NCBI GenBank assembly: GCA_018369015.1
Contig: JAGZDD010000087.1
Span: 1 to 14,994 of the forward strand
DNA: 14,994 nucleotides
DNA from: Clostridiales bacterium
Lineage (GTDB): Bacteria > Bacillota > Clostridia > Lachnospirales > Lachnospiraceae
Reading direction: 5' to 3'
Shown here: one piece after another, positions 6,663 through 12,989 of the stretch
Position numbering within the stretch: the first letter of the stretch is position 1
Layout: every line of letters begins with the position of its first letter
The notes under the pieces: generated by a model
What the model saw: only the letters and a program-made list of their open reading frames with translations
What the model was told of the DNA's origin: nothing
Database searches by the model: none
Made by a program: the position numbers and the translations under genes

Positions 6663-6771
6663 AAAACATAATACAAATGTACACTTGTTACTTGTTCAGG
6701 CAAGCCTCGAACACTCTGCTCTCCCCCGGCGTAAGAACGCGGTTCAGGGGGTTGTGGCCTTATTATGTTTT
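6663..6771. other. Structured noncoding element closed by an 11-bp stem
   Basis: AAAACATAATA (6663-6673) and TATTATGTTTT (6761-6771) are exact reverse complements. Inside are a quasi-palindrome ACAAATGTACACTTGT (about 6673-6688); a hairpin GTTC-A-GG/CC-TC-GAAC (6694-6712); and CCCCC (6723-6727) pairing with GGGGG (6747-6751) around GCGT-AAGA-ACGC (6729-6740). It lies between the 162-aa gene and the folT promoter. It could be a small RNA, a 3' element of the upstream gene, or a palindromic dispersed repeat; the fold is complementary on both strands. I do not recognise it as a named RNA family. Confidence 0.6.
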
Positions 6772-6793
6772 GGCACAAATTATATGACAGGTA

Positions 6794-6821
6794 TTGCATT
6801 TCTCTCAAAAACTGATATAAT
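6794..6821 (+). promoter_or_regulatory. Predicted folT operon promoter
   Basis: TTGCAT (6794-6799) and a perfect TATAAT (6816-6821) are 16 bases apart. Transcription would begin near 6828, giving a leader of about 245 bases that contains the whole THF riboswitch. Confidence 0.7.
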
Positions 6822-6886
6822 AAGGTCACGTTGATGCTAAAAAATATCAACAATAATGTCACTTTCAAACAACGTATTTGGTTAAA

Positions 6887-7001
6887 AGCAGAGTAGGATT
6901 TTGCGCGTTTACCTTCAAGGTATGTAGTGCCTGCCGGACGGGGAGTTGTCGGTGGGACGAACAGTAGTTTACTGACGGTGCAGGGTCCGCATCCCGTTGC
7001 T
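6887..7001 (+). promoter_or_regulatory. Tetrahydrofolate (THF) riboswitch aptamer
   Basis: Hallmarks of the folT-type THF aptamer appear in order: AGAGTAGG, GCGCGTT, TAGTGCCTGCCGG, ACGGGGAGTTGTCGG, GGGACGAA, ACGGTG and CCGCATCC. P1 is GCAG (6888-6891) with TTGC (6997-7000). P2 is GGATTTTGC (6896-6904) with GCAGGGTCC (6980-6988), nine pairs including wobbles. P3 is CCTGCCG with CGGTGGG. P4 is CAGTA-GTT-TACTG (6962-6974). The sequence TACC-TTCAA-GGTA (about 6910-6922) adds a small extra hairpin between P2 and P3. The gene downstream is the folate transporter subunit, the classic target. THF riboswitches generally turn expression off when folate is plentiful. Confidence 0.9.
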
Positions 7002-7064
7002 ACATAACCAGGCATAAGTTTGTATTTTTGCCTCTTTTTATGTAGCCCGCTGCATAAAAGGAGG
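6999..7064 (+). promoter_or_regulatory. THF riboswitch expression platform (anti-sequestor and RBS sequestor)
   Basis: Two mutually exclusive helices follow the aptamer. GCTACATAA (6999-7007) pairs perfectly with TTATGTAGC (7038-7046), supported by AGGCA (7010-7014) with TGCCT (7029-7033). Alternatively CCTCTTTTTATG (7031-7042) pairs with CATAAAAGGAGG (7053-7064), twelve pairs with one wobble, extendable to fifteen with loop CCCG; this buries the Shine-Dalgarno. The anti-sequestor takes bases 6999-7001 from the 3' side of P1. Ligand-stabilised P1 would therefore free the sequestor to form and block translation. Confidence 0.75.
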
Positions 7065-7071
7065 TTTTTTA

Positions 7072-7641
7072 ATGACCAATACAGTACGAAAAATTACCAT
7101 TCTAGGTATGCTGCTTGCCGCCCAGGTTGTGGCAGGTCTTTTTGTTTCTATTTCACTTCCCATTGCAAAAATCGGCTTTATTTTTCTCCCCATTGCCATC
7201 ACCGGTATTCTTTATGGGCCAATATGGTGCGGACTTTCGGCGGCTGTGGGAGACATTATTATTGCCATGCTTGGGCCTTATGGCTATTTTCCGCCGATGA
7301 CGATTTCGGCCCTGTTATCCGGTATCATTTACGGTATTTTTCTGTACCGCAAAAAAGCAAATACAGCCAGGATATTAGTATGCGTTTTAACAGAAAGCAT
7401 ACTAATCAGTGTCATCTTACAGACATTTTGGCTGACACTGCTGACTGGCAAAGCCTACCTTGTCCTTCTTCCGGCCCGCCTGCTGCAAAACCTTATTGTT
7501 ATTCCAGTCAGTGTCATTTGTATCCGTATTGTAGCCTACCGAATTGTAGGGCTTCTTCCCAAAACGCTCTTTGTACCGCCTGTTCAAGCCGCAATCCCCG
7601 GCCATATAAAAGCGGGCAAGGAACAATCAGGGGGCTTATAA
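7072..7641 (+). CDS. folT: Folate ECF transporter S component FolT
   Basis: A 189-residue membrane protein, the substrate-binding subunit that works with the shared EcfA/A'/T energy-coupling module to import folate. Five to six hydrophobic helices cover most of the chain. FFPP/TISALLSGIIYGIFL-like sequence at about 73-92 and PARLLQN near 147-153 match the FolT pattern. The ATG follows AAAAGGAGG by seven bases. The THF riboswitch directly upstream is strong independent support. The stop codon TAA overlaps the ATG of the next gene by one base (TAATG), which implies translational coupling. A hydrophilic tail of about 25 residues ends the protein. Confidence 0.93.
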   Translation: MTNTVRKITILGMLLAAQVVAGLFVSISLPIAKIGFIFLPIAITGILYGPIWCGLSAAVGDIIIAMLGPYGYFPPMTISALLSGIIYGIFLYRKKANTARILVCVLTESILISVILQTFWLTLLTGKAYLVLLPARLLQNLIVIPVSVICIRIVAYRIVGLLPKTLFVPPVQAAIPGHIKAGKEQSGGL

Positions 7642-8780
7642 TGTTATCTGAATTTAGAAAAGGCTTTTGCCAGACCACCGACAAGGGTATTTTTTTTGAC
7701 AACGCTTCCATGGGGCCAGTGACCCCTGAGGTAACTGAGGCTATAACCCACTGTATGAAGCTGCGCCAGTCCATGCCAATGAAATATTATCAATATGCCA
7801 GCCAGGTACTCCCGGAATGTCGTGCCCGTCTTGCTTCGCTGATCCACGCGTTGCCTGAAGAAATTGCATTTACAGAAAATGTCGCTTACGGTATTAATTG
7901 CGCCGCCGGCGCTCTGTCTTTCTCTCGTGGAGATAATGTGATTATCTGCGACCGGGAATTTTCTTCAAATGTTTATCCATGGCTCCGTCTGGCACATATG
8001 GACCAGGTTGAAGCCCGTATCATTCCCAACGATAACGGCGGCCTTACCGTGGATGCGCTGGAAAAATATGGGGATCAAAAAACCCGGGCCGTGTCTGTAA
8101 GCAGTGTGCAGTTTGCCGACGGCTATGCCGCAGATCTTTTAGCTATCGGCCAATGGTGCCAGGACCACAATGCCTATTTTATCGTCGACGGTGCCCAATC
8201 TTTGGGAGTCATGCCTATGGACGTTAAAAAGTACCATATCGACTTTCTGGCCGGATTAGCTTCTAAATGGCTCTTAGGCCCATTTGCCACAGGCTTCCTT
8301 TATGTAAGAAAAGAATTAATCCCAGAGCTTTTGCCGCCTTTTGTTGGGGCTGACAGCGTTACTGCCGACGTTGATTCTACAAATTACCGGCTCGATTTAA
8401 AGCCCGATGCCTCCAGGTTTGAAACAGGACTTCCCAATGCCCCTGGAATCGCGGGTCTTAACGCCTCATTAAAATTTATGGAAAAAGCAGGTTTCGAGAA
8501 CATTTATAAAGAAGCATGGAGAGTCAGCGGACATTTGGCCGATGGGCTAAGCGATCTGAATGTTACGCTAGCCCCATGCACAGGCTCCGCCTCAACCCGT
8601 TCGCCGATTATTTCATTCCGCACCCATGATACAGAAAATACTTATCACTATCTGAGAGCCAACAACATTGCCTGTTCCCTGCGCTGCGGCTATATCCGTA
8701 TGGGTATTCACGGCTACAATACGATAGACGAGGCGGATGAGGTTATCCGGATTATGCAGGCTCATTGCCCGCAAAACTAA
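7641..8780 (+). CDS. Class V aminotransferase-fold PLP enzyme (cysteine desulfurase-like, catalytic Cys motif not evident)
   Basis: A 379-residue fold-type I PLP enzyme. The start is the ATG at 7641, with AGGGGG six bases upstream, overlapping the folT stop. Landmarks are NAS at 21-23, the cofactor-aspartate motif VDGAQSLG at 182-189, the PLP lysine K209 in LASKWLLGP, and RFETG at 259-263. In the C-terminal domain the SufS-type RxGHHC loop is replaced by SLRCGYIRMGIHGYNT (346-361), closer to isopenicillin epimerase or lyase-like members. C350-region chemistry is therefore uncertain: C349 lies in SLRCG but is not in the SufS position. Reaction unknown. Operon position behind a THF riboswitch and folT hints at folate or one-carbon metabolism; this is inference. 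Confidence 0.9.
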   Translation: MLSEFRKGFCQTTDKGIFFDNASMGPVTPEVTEAITHCMKLRQSMPMKYYQYASQVLPECRARLASLIHALPEEIAFTENVAYGINCAAGALSFSRGDNVIICDREFSSNVYPWLRLAHMDQVEARIIPNDNGGLTVDALEKYGDQKTRAVSVSSVQFADGYAADLLAIGQWCQDHNAYFIVDGAQSLGVMPMDVKKYHIDFLAGLASKWLLGPFATGFLYVRKELIPELLPPFVGADSVTADVDSTNYRLDLKPDASRFETGLPNAPGIAGLNASLKFMEKAGFENIYKEAWRVSGHLADGLSDLNVTLAPCTGSASTRSPIISFRTHDTENTYHYLRANNIACSLRCGYIRMGIHGYNTIDEADEVIRIMQAHCPQN

Positions 8781-8830
8781 AATGCATAAGGTACAGCTTT
8801 TTGAGACATCCTTATCACTGAGGTGATTTT

Positions 8831-9022
8831 ATGGATATGTACAATGAGCTGATTCCCCTTGGTATGGCGCTGGCTGTTTTTGATGATGAAGTTACGAAAA
8901 GCAGGCTGGAAAATATGACCGAAGCCCAAAAGGAGGAGCTTATGAACCGTGCAAAAGATACAAAATCCGGTGATGAGCTTGCCGCGATTTTAAATGAAAT
9001 ATCCGCCCACGAAAATGGCTGA
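8831..9022 (+). CDS. Small acidic hypothetical protein
   Basis: A 63-residue soluble protein rich in Asp, Glu and Lys, with a hydrophobic N-terminal segment (about 6-18) and a helical middle (TEAQKEELMNRAKD, about 30-43). There is no transmembrane helix of full length, cysteine cluster or known motif. AGGTGA lies six bases before the ATG, a strong site, and the reading frame ends just before a strong terminator. It lies 50 bases after the PLP enzyme gene in the same direction, so it is probably the last gene of the folT operon. I do not recognise a family. Confidence 0.7.
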   Translation: MDMYNELIPLGMALAVFDDEVTKSRLENMTEAQKEELMNRAKDTKSGDELAAILNEISAHENG

Positions 9023-9047
9023 GGCGGGATAATATTGATTTTCAAGA

Positions 9048-9093
9048 AAAAGCTGGCAGAAACCTAAAATATTACAGGTTTCTGCCAGCTTTT
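9048..9093. terminator. Bidirectional intrinsic terminator
   Basis: AGCTGGCAGAAACCT (9051-9065) pairs perfectly with AGGTTTCTGCCAGCT (9076-9090) around a 10-base loop, and flanking A/T pairs extend the stem. Plus-strand transcripts end in TTTT and minus-strand transcripts in TTTTTC, so it can stop both the folT operon and the tRNA-Pro gene. Confidence 0.93.
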
Positions 9094-9108
9094 GGCAATT
9101 ATAAAGTA

Positions 9109-9182
9109 TCGGAGTGACAAGATTCGAACTTGCGACCTCATGAACCCCATTCATGCGCACTACCAAACTGTGCTACACCCCG
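9109..9182 (-). tRNA. tRNA-Pro (anticodon GGG)
   Basis: The minus strand folds as a full cloverleaf: acceptor CGGGGTG/CACTCCG with one G-U pair, D stem GCAC/GTGC, anticodon stem CATGA/TCATG with loop ATGGGGT (anticodon GGG followed by G37, usual in proline tRNAs), and T arm GCAAG-TTCGAAT-CTTGT. The discriminator base is A, and the following TAC shows that CCA is not encoded and must be added by the CCA enzyme. It decodes CCC and CCU. Confidence 0.95.
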
Positions 9183-9191
9183 GTGACTAAT

Positions 9192-9220
9192 ATAATACCA
9201 AAAGCTTAAGTTGATGTCAA
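9192..9220 (-). promoter_or_regulatory. Promoter of tRNA-Pro
   Basis: On the minus strand a perfect TTGACA (9215-9220) and TATTAT (9192-9197) are separated by exactly 17 bases. The start would be about ten bases before the mature 5' end of the tRNA. Confidence 0.88.
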
Positions 9221-9230
9221 GAAATTTTTC

Positions 9231-9262
9231 GTTGCTGTTTGCGGCTGACTGTGAATAGTAAC
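9231..9262. repeat. Degenerate relative of the 3386-3424 inverted repeat
   Basis: GTTGCTGTTTGC and GTGAATAGTAAC form an imperfect hairpin whose arms resemble the GTTACTGTTTACA arms at 3389-3401. It lies just after the stop codon of the C39-like peptidase gene and before the tRNA promoter. There is no T-run, so termination is doubtful. Confidence 0.45.
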
Positions 9263-9277
9263 AACGTCACACCGCTG

Positions 9278-10237
9278 TCAATTTTTGCTAAAGGCCCACA
9301 AATTGGTAATCTGGTATTCAAGGGTGCTCCAATCCCACAGTTTTTCGCTGCGCTCCCGGCTATTTGGATCATTGACCTGGATCTGTCCGTCCTTAACGCC
9401 GACAAGAACAATAAAGTGGCCCGTTGTTGTGAAATCTCCGGGGCGCATACTGCAAATCACTGGCTGCCCCTGTAAAAGACAATCCATAACCATATTTTCG
9501 CTCAGAGGAAGCTCCCTCCCTGTCACTCCAAAAGCCGCTCCGCCTTCGCTCATTAAGGTCCAACTGCTTCCCTCCCCAGCCACATAAAACCCGTTTTGCT
9601 CTGCGTACCTCGCCACTTCATATGGAGTTACTGCCGCATTCCCTGTCAGTCCGGCCGCAACCATAGCAAGACATGTCGGCCCACAGCCGCTTAAAGCCAT
9701 GAGTTCACCGCCATAGGAAGCGTACCCCCAACGCTCATCCCACTGAAGGAGCAGAGGGATTTGCCCCCGGGTCACTTCCCCAATGGTATTGGCCGGAGCC
9801 AAGTCCTTTTTGGAAGGATAATCCAATATAAAATCCACAGTTTCCTCATTTAACGCTAAAAGCTTAAACAGCTCATCTGGGTAAACTTCCCTGTTTTCAA
9901 TAATCTGTTCCACCTTGGGATTTGTTTTAGCCATAGCTTCAAGCTCTGTCTTATATTCTTTCCAGTTTTCCCCGCCAGAATCAAGAGAGCCTGACGCGCC
10001 TTTAGAATCCTTAAATGTGCTGTTCCCGCTGCCGCCGTCTTTGTACGAAGCAGCCGCAGCTTCTGTTGAAAGTACTGAATCCGCCATCTGAGAAAAGAAC
10101 CACCGGCTCACGGCCAGTACGGCAGCCACCGCCGTAAGGCAGCCTGCCACACATAATATTGTCTTAAATAATCCTTTGAAAAAATAGCTACGGCGTCTAT
10201 TTCTGTGCCTGCAATTATATCTTTGGTTTACGGTCAT
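9278..10237 (-). CDS. Membrane-anchored C39-like cysteine peptidase
   Basis: A 319-residue protein. It begins with a short basic cytoplasmic segment (RYNCRHRNRRR), then one hydrophobic helix at about 23-48, a low-complexity Ser/Gly-rich stalk (about 60-90), a helical region, and a C39-like papain-fold domain from about 155. Active-site candidates are C185 in SGCGPTCLAMV, H274 in TTGHFIVLVG and D290 in VNDPNS, with the oxyanion glutamine possibly Q166. The topology places the enzyme outside the cell. ATG at 10237 is chosen because GGAGGA lies seven bases upstream; an in-frame TTG overlaps that site and is unlikely. C39-like domains outside bacteriocin transporters have varied or unknown substrates, so no substrate is given. 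It lies 151 bases downstream of the histidine kinase on the same strand. Confidence 0.88.
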   Translation of the reverse strand: MTVNQRYNCRHRNRRRSYFFKGLFKTILCVAGCLTAVAAVLAVSRWFFSQMADSVLSTEAAAASYKDGGSGNSTFKDSKGASGSLDSGGENWKEYKTELEAMAKTNPKVEQIIENREVYPDELFKLLALNEETVDFILDYPSKKDLAPANTIGEVTRGQIPLLLQWDERWGYASYGGELMALSGCGPTCLAMVAAGLTGNAAVTPYEVARYAEQNGFYVAGEGSSWTLMSEGGAAFGVTGRELPLSENMVMDCLLQGQPVICSMRPGDFTTTGHFIVLVGVKDGQIQVNDPNSRERSEKLWDWSTLEYQITNLWAFSKN

Positions 10238-10306
10238 AATTGTTTCCTCCAATCCTTAAATATTACACGGCGCAATAAGCTTTACCGCAGATACGAGCCG
10301 ATTACT

Positions 10307-10390
10307 CCGCGCTGATCCACTACGCATAAAAGTCAGGATTGCTCCGTGCTGCCACTTGATAGCTTTCATAGTAAAGTGTAAGGCAATCCT
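10307..10390 (+). repeat. Divergent relative of the two-hairpin intergenic repeat (copy 4)
   Basis: CCGCGCTG, ATCCACTACGCATAAAAG, TCAGGATTGCTCCGTGC align with the copy at 14902-14950 after loss of the inner GCGCGG arm. Its outer second stem is AGGATTGC (10335-10342) with GCAATCCT (10383-10390). An inserted section, CCACTTGATAGCTTTCAT, also occurs near 12690 with few changes. The 3' arm overlaps the stop codon of the histidine kinase gene. Confidence 0.65.
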
Positions 10391-11837
10391 ATATGTTTTT
10401 CGCGGCTTTTATGTGTTTTTTATGTGTAGTTTCAGACATATCTAAGGATGGACACCATACACGGACACATATGCCCCTGTTCGTATTTTTTAACTCAAAT
10501 GGGAACTCATGGAGTATTAGAATTGTCCGCACAATATAAAGCCCCAGCCCGCTGCCCCCGGTGGCCCGGCTTCTGGATTTTTCCCTCCGGTAAAAGGGGT
10601 CAAAAAGCCTTGGAATTTCCTCCTCAGGAATAGGCTCACTCTCGTTTTCCACAAAAAAGAAGGGAACTTCCCTATCTTTTCCACAGCCGATCCATATTTG
10701 CCCGGACTCTGGTGTATAAGCTATGCCATTGACAATCAGGTTACTGACAACCTTTTTAAAAAGAGCTATATCCGCAAAGGCCGTCACATTTTCTTCAAGC
10801 TGCAGGCAGACTTTAATATCTTTGTCTATGGCCATATCTTCATATTCGGACTGTATATTAAAAATCATATCTCCCAGTTCAAAATGACTGCGTTCCGGCA
10901 TAAAATCCGCTGCCTTAAGACGGGTAACTCCAAGTATTTCCCCAACAAGCTTCTCCATTACCCCCACAACCTGGCAGGAGCGTTTTAAATATTTCTCCCG
11001 GTCCTTATAACCGCCAATATTATAAAGCATCCCCTCAAGCTGCCCTTTAAGTATCGTCACCGGAGTTTTTAGCTCATGGGAAACCGCAGAAAAGAAATCA
11101 AGCTGCTGTTTCTCTAGCTGACGCTCCCTGTCAATATCCTCCTGCAAGGCTTCATTGGCCGCCTGAAGTTCACAAAGCGCCTTATTCAGCCGTTCAGACA
11201 ACACATTCAAATTCCCGGCCAAAATCCCAAGCTCATCGCTCCGGCCAGTTTTACATCGCTTTGAAAAATCCAAAGCGGACATCTTTTTTGAAAGCTCTGC
11301 GGTTTCTAGCACAGGGTGAGTAATATAACGCGCGTACAGCCACGACACCGCAATCGCTGCAACAACGACTGCGGCTAAAATCCATGGCAAAATTTTTTTA
11401 AGCGCGATCACAGGAAGATTCACCTGCTCCCGTGTTCCTACAGCCTTAAGCTGGCAGGATGCTCCGTCAATAAATTCCAGGCTGTAAGTCTGGAAAATAA
11501 TTGTATTGCTGCTTCCATTCCCATTCCCGACAGCATAATATCCCGTATCTCCAAAAGAATCAATTTCGTTTCCAAGATAATCTGTTAAATAAAGGCTCAA
11601 TCCGGTTTCCCGGCTAAAACGGTTCAAAAATACCTGCCCTTCTTCCAGAGTCATCTTTTCCAGATTGGGAATCGCCTGAACAATCTGATGGTGGGCGCTG
11701 TCTGCCAGCTCGCTTAAGTAGCTTTTGGGAATACAAAAAAGAATAAGGCTATAAACAAGCCCGCCCAGGGCCATTAAAATAAACATTGTCAATAAAAATA
11801 CTTTAATTGCTAAATGGTTTTTAACGTATTTTATCAA
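10389..11837 (-). CDS. Two-component sensor histidine kinase
   Basis: A 482-residue membrane kinase. Transmembrane helices lie at about 12-36 and 146-170 with a 110-residue external sensor domain between them. A HAMP segment follows (about 170-222) and a coiled stretch (215-245). The phosphorylated histidine is H254 in FSAVSHELKTP. N-box residues are N366/N370 in SNLIVNGIAYTP, and the ATP lid contains GGSGLGLYIV at 427-436. The start is a TTG at 11837 inside the end of the response regulator gene (17-base overlap), with GGGGTGG upstream; coupling makes this plausible, and a later ATG at codon 18 would cut the first helix. The C-terminal 15 residues are Lys-rich and run into a repeat. The signal sensed is unknown. 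Confidence 0.94.
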   Translation of the reverse strand: MIKYVKNHLAIKVFLLTMFILMALGGLVYSLILFCIPKSYLSELADSAHHQIVQAIPNLEKMTLEEGQVFLNRFSRETGLSLYLTDYLGNEIDSFGDTGYYAVGNGNGSSNTIIFQTYSLEFIDGASCQLKAVGTREQVNLPVIALKKILPWILAAVVVAAIAVSWLYARYITHPVLETAELSKKMSALDFSKRCKTGRSDELGILAGNLNVLSERLNKALCELQAANEALQEDIDRERQLEKQQLDFFSAVSHELKTPVTILKGQLEGMLYNIGGYKDREKYLKRSCQVVGVMEKLVGEILGVTRLKAADFMPERSHFELGDMIFNIQSEYEDMAIDKDIKVCLQLEENVTAFADIALFKKVVSNLIVNGIAYTPESGQIWIGCGKDREVPFFFVENESEPIPEEEIPRLFDPFYRREKSRSRATGGSGLGLYIVRTILILHEFPFELKNTNRGICVRVWCPSLDMSETTHKKHIKAAKNI

Positions 11838-12498
11838 TGCGGTATCCCACCCCTCTGACCGTTTCTATATAATTTCCCACGCTCCCAAGTTTTCTGCGCA
11901 AATTTTTAATATGATTATCCACAGCCCGGTCATCGCCTTCAAATTCATATTTCCAAAGACGGTCAAGAAAACTCTCCCGTGAAATCACCCGGCCCTGATT
12001 TTCCAGCAAGTCTTTTAATATCTCATATTCTTTTTTCGTCAAATCTACTTGCCTGTCGCCGTCAAAAGCCCGGTAATTATTCATATCCAGAACAAGGCGG
12101 CCGCAGGACAGCCGCTTTGGTTCTGGCTGCTTTCCCCGGTCACAGCGCCTAAAAATCGCCTCAACCTTTCTTTGCAGCACCGGAAGGGAAATGGGCTTGG
12201 GGATATAATCATCAATTTGCAGGTCAAAGCCCTTAATTTGATCAGCCTCGCTGTCCAATGCACTGATAATAACGACCGGAACCTCCGACTGACGGCGGAT
12301 CAGCTCAGCCAGTGCGTAACCGTCCATTTTAGGCAGCAAAATATCCAAAAGTACCATATCCCATGAATCCGCGCTAAAAAGCGCAGCGCCTTCCACGCCA
12401 TCCGCGGCTTCTCCAATCACATAGCCCTGGTCCTCAAGAAAAAAGACAAGCATTTCCCGAATGTCCGGATCATCCTCAACAATCAGTATTTTTTTCAT
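11821..12498 (-). CDS. OmpR/PhoB-family response regulator
   Basis: A 225-residue DNA-binding regulator. The receiver domain (1-118) has the acidic pair D9/D10, phosphoacceptor D52 in LLDILLPKMDG, S79 and K101 in IPKP. The winged-helix domain (about 128-223) contains LTKKEYEILKDLLENQG and DNHIKNLRRKLG with the closing VRGVGYRID. ATG at 12498 is chosen because GGAGTGG lies six bases before it; the frame is open further upstream from a GTG without a good site. It overlaps the kinase gene and should be phosphorylated by that kinase. Targets may include the pair itself or the nearby C39-like peptidase gene, which is inference. Confidence 0.95.
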   Translation of the reverse strand: MKKILIVEDDPDIREMLVFFLEDQGYVIGEAADGVEGAALFSADSWDMVLLDILLPKMDGYALAELIRRQSEVPVVIISALDSEADQIKGFDLQIDDYIPKPISLPVLQRKVEAIFRRCDRGKQPEPKRLSCGRLVLDMNNYRAFDGDRQVDLTKKEYEILKDLLENQGRVISRESFLDRLWKYEFEGDDRAVDNHIKNLRRKLGSVGNYIETVRGVGYRIDKIR

Positions 12499-12522
12499 TT
12501 TTACCACTCCATTCGTTTTCAC

Positions 12523-12722
12523 TGCCTGACGGCAGGTCTACGCTACATCTTCGGTCGTTGCCAGACGCGTGCCACCGGCACGCAGCAACACTGGCGCTTA
12601 GCAACACTGGAACGCAGCATCTCGCGCTCATACTTTGGGGTTATCAAATGTGCATACACAGGGTCAGGTAAACTTGCCCCTGCGCCTGCCCACTTGATAA
12701 CTTTCATGTAATGTATTAAGGA
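12523..12722. repeat. Repeat-rich noncoding region upstream of the response regulator
   Basis: It holds the hairpin GCGTGCC-ACC-GGCACGC (near 12567-12583), a direct repeat of AGCAACACTGG (twice within about 12583-12611) and an inverted repeat GTTATCAA/TTGATAAC (about 12640 and 12694). CCCACTTGATAACTTTCAT (about 12689-12707) matches a segment near 10352. GACGGCAGGTCTACGCTAC (from about 12526) resembles the tail of the copy at the right window edge. No credible gene; the response regulator promoter should be here, but I see no clear -35/-10 pair. Confidence 0.55.
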
Positions 12723-12774
12723 TAACATACTTTTTTGTTATTTATGTGTAGAAATCTATAATTACTCTATACTA

Positions 12775-12841
12775 GACTTTCATCCATGGCGGCGCAGCGT
12801 AATCAAGATTCATACGCAGTGGATCATATACGTTTACTATG
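12775..12841 (-). repeat. Inverted, diverged relative of the two-hairpin repeat (copy 5)
   Basis: On the minus strand it begins CATAGTAAAC (12832-12841), contains ATCCACTGCGTATGAA, and ends GGATGAAAGTC (12775-12785), landmarks shared with the copies at 4343 and 14885. The inner GC-rich stem has diverged. Confidence 0.5.
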
Positions 12842-12885
12842 CCACTATAGCAACAAACCCGCAATATTTCCGGAAAAATAAAAAA

Positions 12886-12968
12886 CAGGCAGGCACCTAA
12901 AAATGAACTTATTTCCAAGGGTTAGCTTAAGCAACTAAATTTGGAAATAAATTCAAGGCGTCTGCCTG
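12886..12968 (-). terminator. Long nested terminator of the marR-MATE operon
   Basis: CAGGCAG (12886-12892) pairs with CTGCCTG (12962-12968). Inside, TGAACTTATTTCCAA and TTGGAAATAAATTCA match at 14 of 15 positions, with a small central TTAG/CTAA stem. On the minus strand the hairpin is followed by a T-rich run (TTTTTTATTTTT, 12874-12885), as expected 21 bases after the MATE stop codon. At about 83 bases it is much longer than a usual terminator. Confidence 0.82.
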
Positions 12969-12989
12969 AAAATCTTTTTATTTATTCAA

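Noticed and set aside
6663..6771. 6S RNA or signal recognition particle RNA
   Set aside because: Some short motifs resemble 6S RNA on the minus strand, but the element is too short and the characteristic central bubble is missing; the SRP motif GGAAGGAAGCAGCC is absent.
6605..7015. 136-codon minus-strand frame
   Set aside because: It is antisense to the structured element and the THF riboswitch; its sequence reflects those structured segments.
7020..7640. Long plus-strand frame running into the PLP enzyme, which would extend it to 586 residues
   Set aside because: The upstream 207 codons overlap the riboswitch and folT in another frame, give Cys/His/Ser-rich sequence unlike any domain, and the ATG at 7641 has a good ribosome binding site and matches the family N-terminus.
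12543..12728. 61-codon minus-strand frame upstream of the response regulator
   Set aside because: It lies entirely in repeat fragments, has no good ribosome binding site, and its first part is echoed in the repeat near 10352-10380, so it is more likely a repeat artefact than a gene.
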